DNA of 64,000 nucleotides from Streptomyces liangshanensis (GTDB lineage Bacteria > Actinomycetota > Actinomycetes > Streptomycetales > Streptomycetaceae): assembly GCF_011694815.1 (NCBI RefSeq), contig NZ_CP050177.1, positions 5,062,001 through 5,126,000 of the forward strand. Direction: 5' to 3'. A model generated the notes under the pieces. It was not told the origin of the DNA. It was given only the letters and a program-made list of their open reading frames with translations, and searched no databases. Each line of letters starts with the position of its first letter. Positions within the stretch are counted from its first letter, which is position 1. This document shows positions 63,256 to 64,000 of the stretch, one piece after another. Made by a program: the position numbers and the translations under genes.

Positions 63256-63687
63256 CTAGGGCGTACGGCGTCGAGCGCCTCCCCGGCACCATGTCGGGGT
63301 GACGGCGTGGCAGTTGGGGTACAGGAGCCGCAGGTTTTCCCGCCGGTTGTCGCTCCAGTCGCCGTTGACGTGGTCGACCTCCAGGGGGAGGGGGCGCCCG
63401 CGCCAGACGGTTCCGCAGCCGCAGAGCGCGCAGCTCTCCTCCCGTCCCAGGTCCACCATTGCCCGCTTGAGCAGTGAGCTGGGCGTACGGCGCGCGTGGG
63501 CCTCGTCCGTGAGGACCAGTATCTCCTCAGCGGACCGGCGATTCCGGTTCATGCGCATCCGCGCGGTGCGTACCCGCGGCGTGAAGTGGGAGGTGTCGAC
63601 GCCCAGCCTCGTGAGCGCCTCCGACATCGTTCTCGACGAGCTTGCCGCCTCCGTGAGGCGGGTTCGTGTGTACGGGCTTGGTGGCAT
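63256..63687 (-). CDS. HNH endonuclease
   Basis: 143 residues. C-terminal HNH domain: zinc-binding CALCGCG, then LEVDHVNGDWSDNRRENLRL and LYPNCHAVTPTW, giving His-Asn-His-type active site and the second zinc-binding pair. The N-terminal 70 residues are basic with a short helical segment (TMSEALTRLGVD). Such free-standing HNH genes beside tRNA genes are often phage- or element-derived, but codon use is typical here. ATG 63687. Confidence 0.85.
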   Translation of the reverse strand: MPPSPYTRTRLTEAASSSRTMSEALTRLGVDTSHFTPRVRTARMRMNRNRRSAEEILVLTDEAHARRTPSSLLKRAMVDLGREESCALCGCGTVWRGRPLPLEVDHVNGDWSDNRRENLRLLYPNCHAVTPTWCRGGARRRTP

Positions 63688-63872
63688 GGGGGTGGGTCCT
63701 CCGGTCCGTGCGTGCGTTCGTGCTTCGTACGGGACAACGAACCGGATATCGGGTGGTTACGTCCGATAAACGGAATGGAGGGTGCCGCGGAATCCCCACT
63801 CTTCTGGGATAGCGCCGGATCCCACGCCTCCTTGATCATGACCGCACCCCCCCGGTCGCCAGAGGAGAACCT

Positions 63873-64000
63873 GTGTTCCGCCGAAGATCGTCCGCTTCCC
63901 GCCCGCTCGCGAGCCTCTTGGCCGCGGCCGCCGTCGCGCTCCCGCTGCTCCTGACCCCCGTCCCCGCCTTCGCCGCGGACCTGCCCAAGTGCGTCACCCA
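63873..64000 (+). CDS. Secreted protein, N-terminus only (cut by window end)
   Basis: GTG 63873 preceded by AGAGGAGAA. Reads a Sec signal peptide: basic FRRRSSASRP, hydrophobic LASLLAAAAVALPLLLTPVP, cleavage site AFAA, then DLPKCVT at the window edge. What follows is outside the window, so the product cannot be named. Confidence 0.7.
   Translation, partial: MFRRRSSASRPLASLLAAAAVALPLLLTPVPAFAADLPKCVT

Overview
The window is high-GC, actinomycete-type chromosome. GTG and TTG starts, start/stop overlaps of the ATGA and GTGA type, and marker families (SsgA-like sporulation protein, sigU/rsuA, DasR-type operators, RDD proteins, GlcNAc phosphotransferase genes) all point to Streptomyces. The gene order matches what I recall, without a search, of the S. 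coelicolor core chromosome from about SCO2955 down to SCO2903.

Layout. 1-4.2 kb: regulators (partial TetR, HemD-winged-helix fusion, CGNR zinc finger, ECF sigma factor SigU with anti-sigma RsuA). 4.3-12.2 kb: HelD-type ATPase, a candidate structured RNA, NAD malic enzyme, HU, MurA, a YqgE-family protein and a DUF3039 protein. 12.2-17.3 kb: a DasR-type operator followed by a sugar ABC transporter without its own ATPase and an intracellular GH20 hexosaminidase. 17.5-22.2 kb: three-subunit xanthine-dehydrogenase-type molybdoenzyme whose [2Fe-2S] subunit carries a long low-complexity N-terminal extension. 22.3-24.2 kb: Tat-exported GH3 hydrolase and a lipoprotein. 24.27-27.25 kb: a decayed integrative element between an intact tRNA-Cys and a 29-bp copy of its 3' part. 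It holds a broken tyrosine-integrase gene, a CoiA-like nuclease gene and a 322-residue protein I do not recognise. 27.4-35.1 kb: MFS exporters, an SSL2-like helicase, IclR and ArsR regulators and a Lon-like protease. 35.2-46.5 kb: Lrp regulator divergent from hppD, a TPR protein, a FAD oxidase, SsgG-like protein, two RDD proteins and a secreted M6 metalloprotease. 46.6-50.7 kb: NAD salvage genes pncB and pncA, with pncA enclosed by a perfect 191-bp inverted repeat, then clpS and its partner. 51-57.6 kb: amino-acid permease and the protein-thiocarboxylate cysteine pathway (mec, cysO, cysM), split by a cobalamin-riboswitch-controlled B12/Fe-siderophore-type ABC operon and preceded by a leader peptide. 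57.7-64 kb: membrane-anchored PemK-like protein, beta-lactamase-fold hydrolase, divergent nagE2 and nagF with three DasR-type operators, rph, rdgB, tRNA-Leu, HNH endonuclease and the start of a secreted protein.

How the genes work together. The ABC-GH20 operon and the nagE2/nagF pair carry the same operator type, so chito-oligosaccharide import and hydrolysis and GlcNAc phosphotransfer uptake are probably co-regulated. Mec, CysO and CysM form one cysteine route. PncB and PncA form nicotinamide salvage. Lrp and HppD are a likely regulator/target pair for tyrosine catabolism.

The least explained parts are the tRNA-Cys island cargo, the hairpin-unit inverted repeat around pncA, and the structured region upstream of malic enzyme. 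I see no CRISPR array, no intact mobile element, no rRNA and no biosynthetic cluster.
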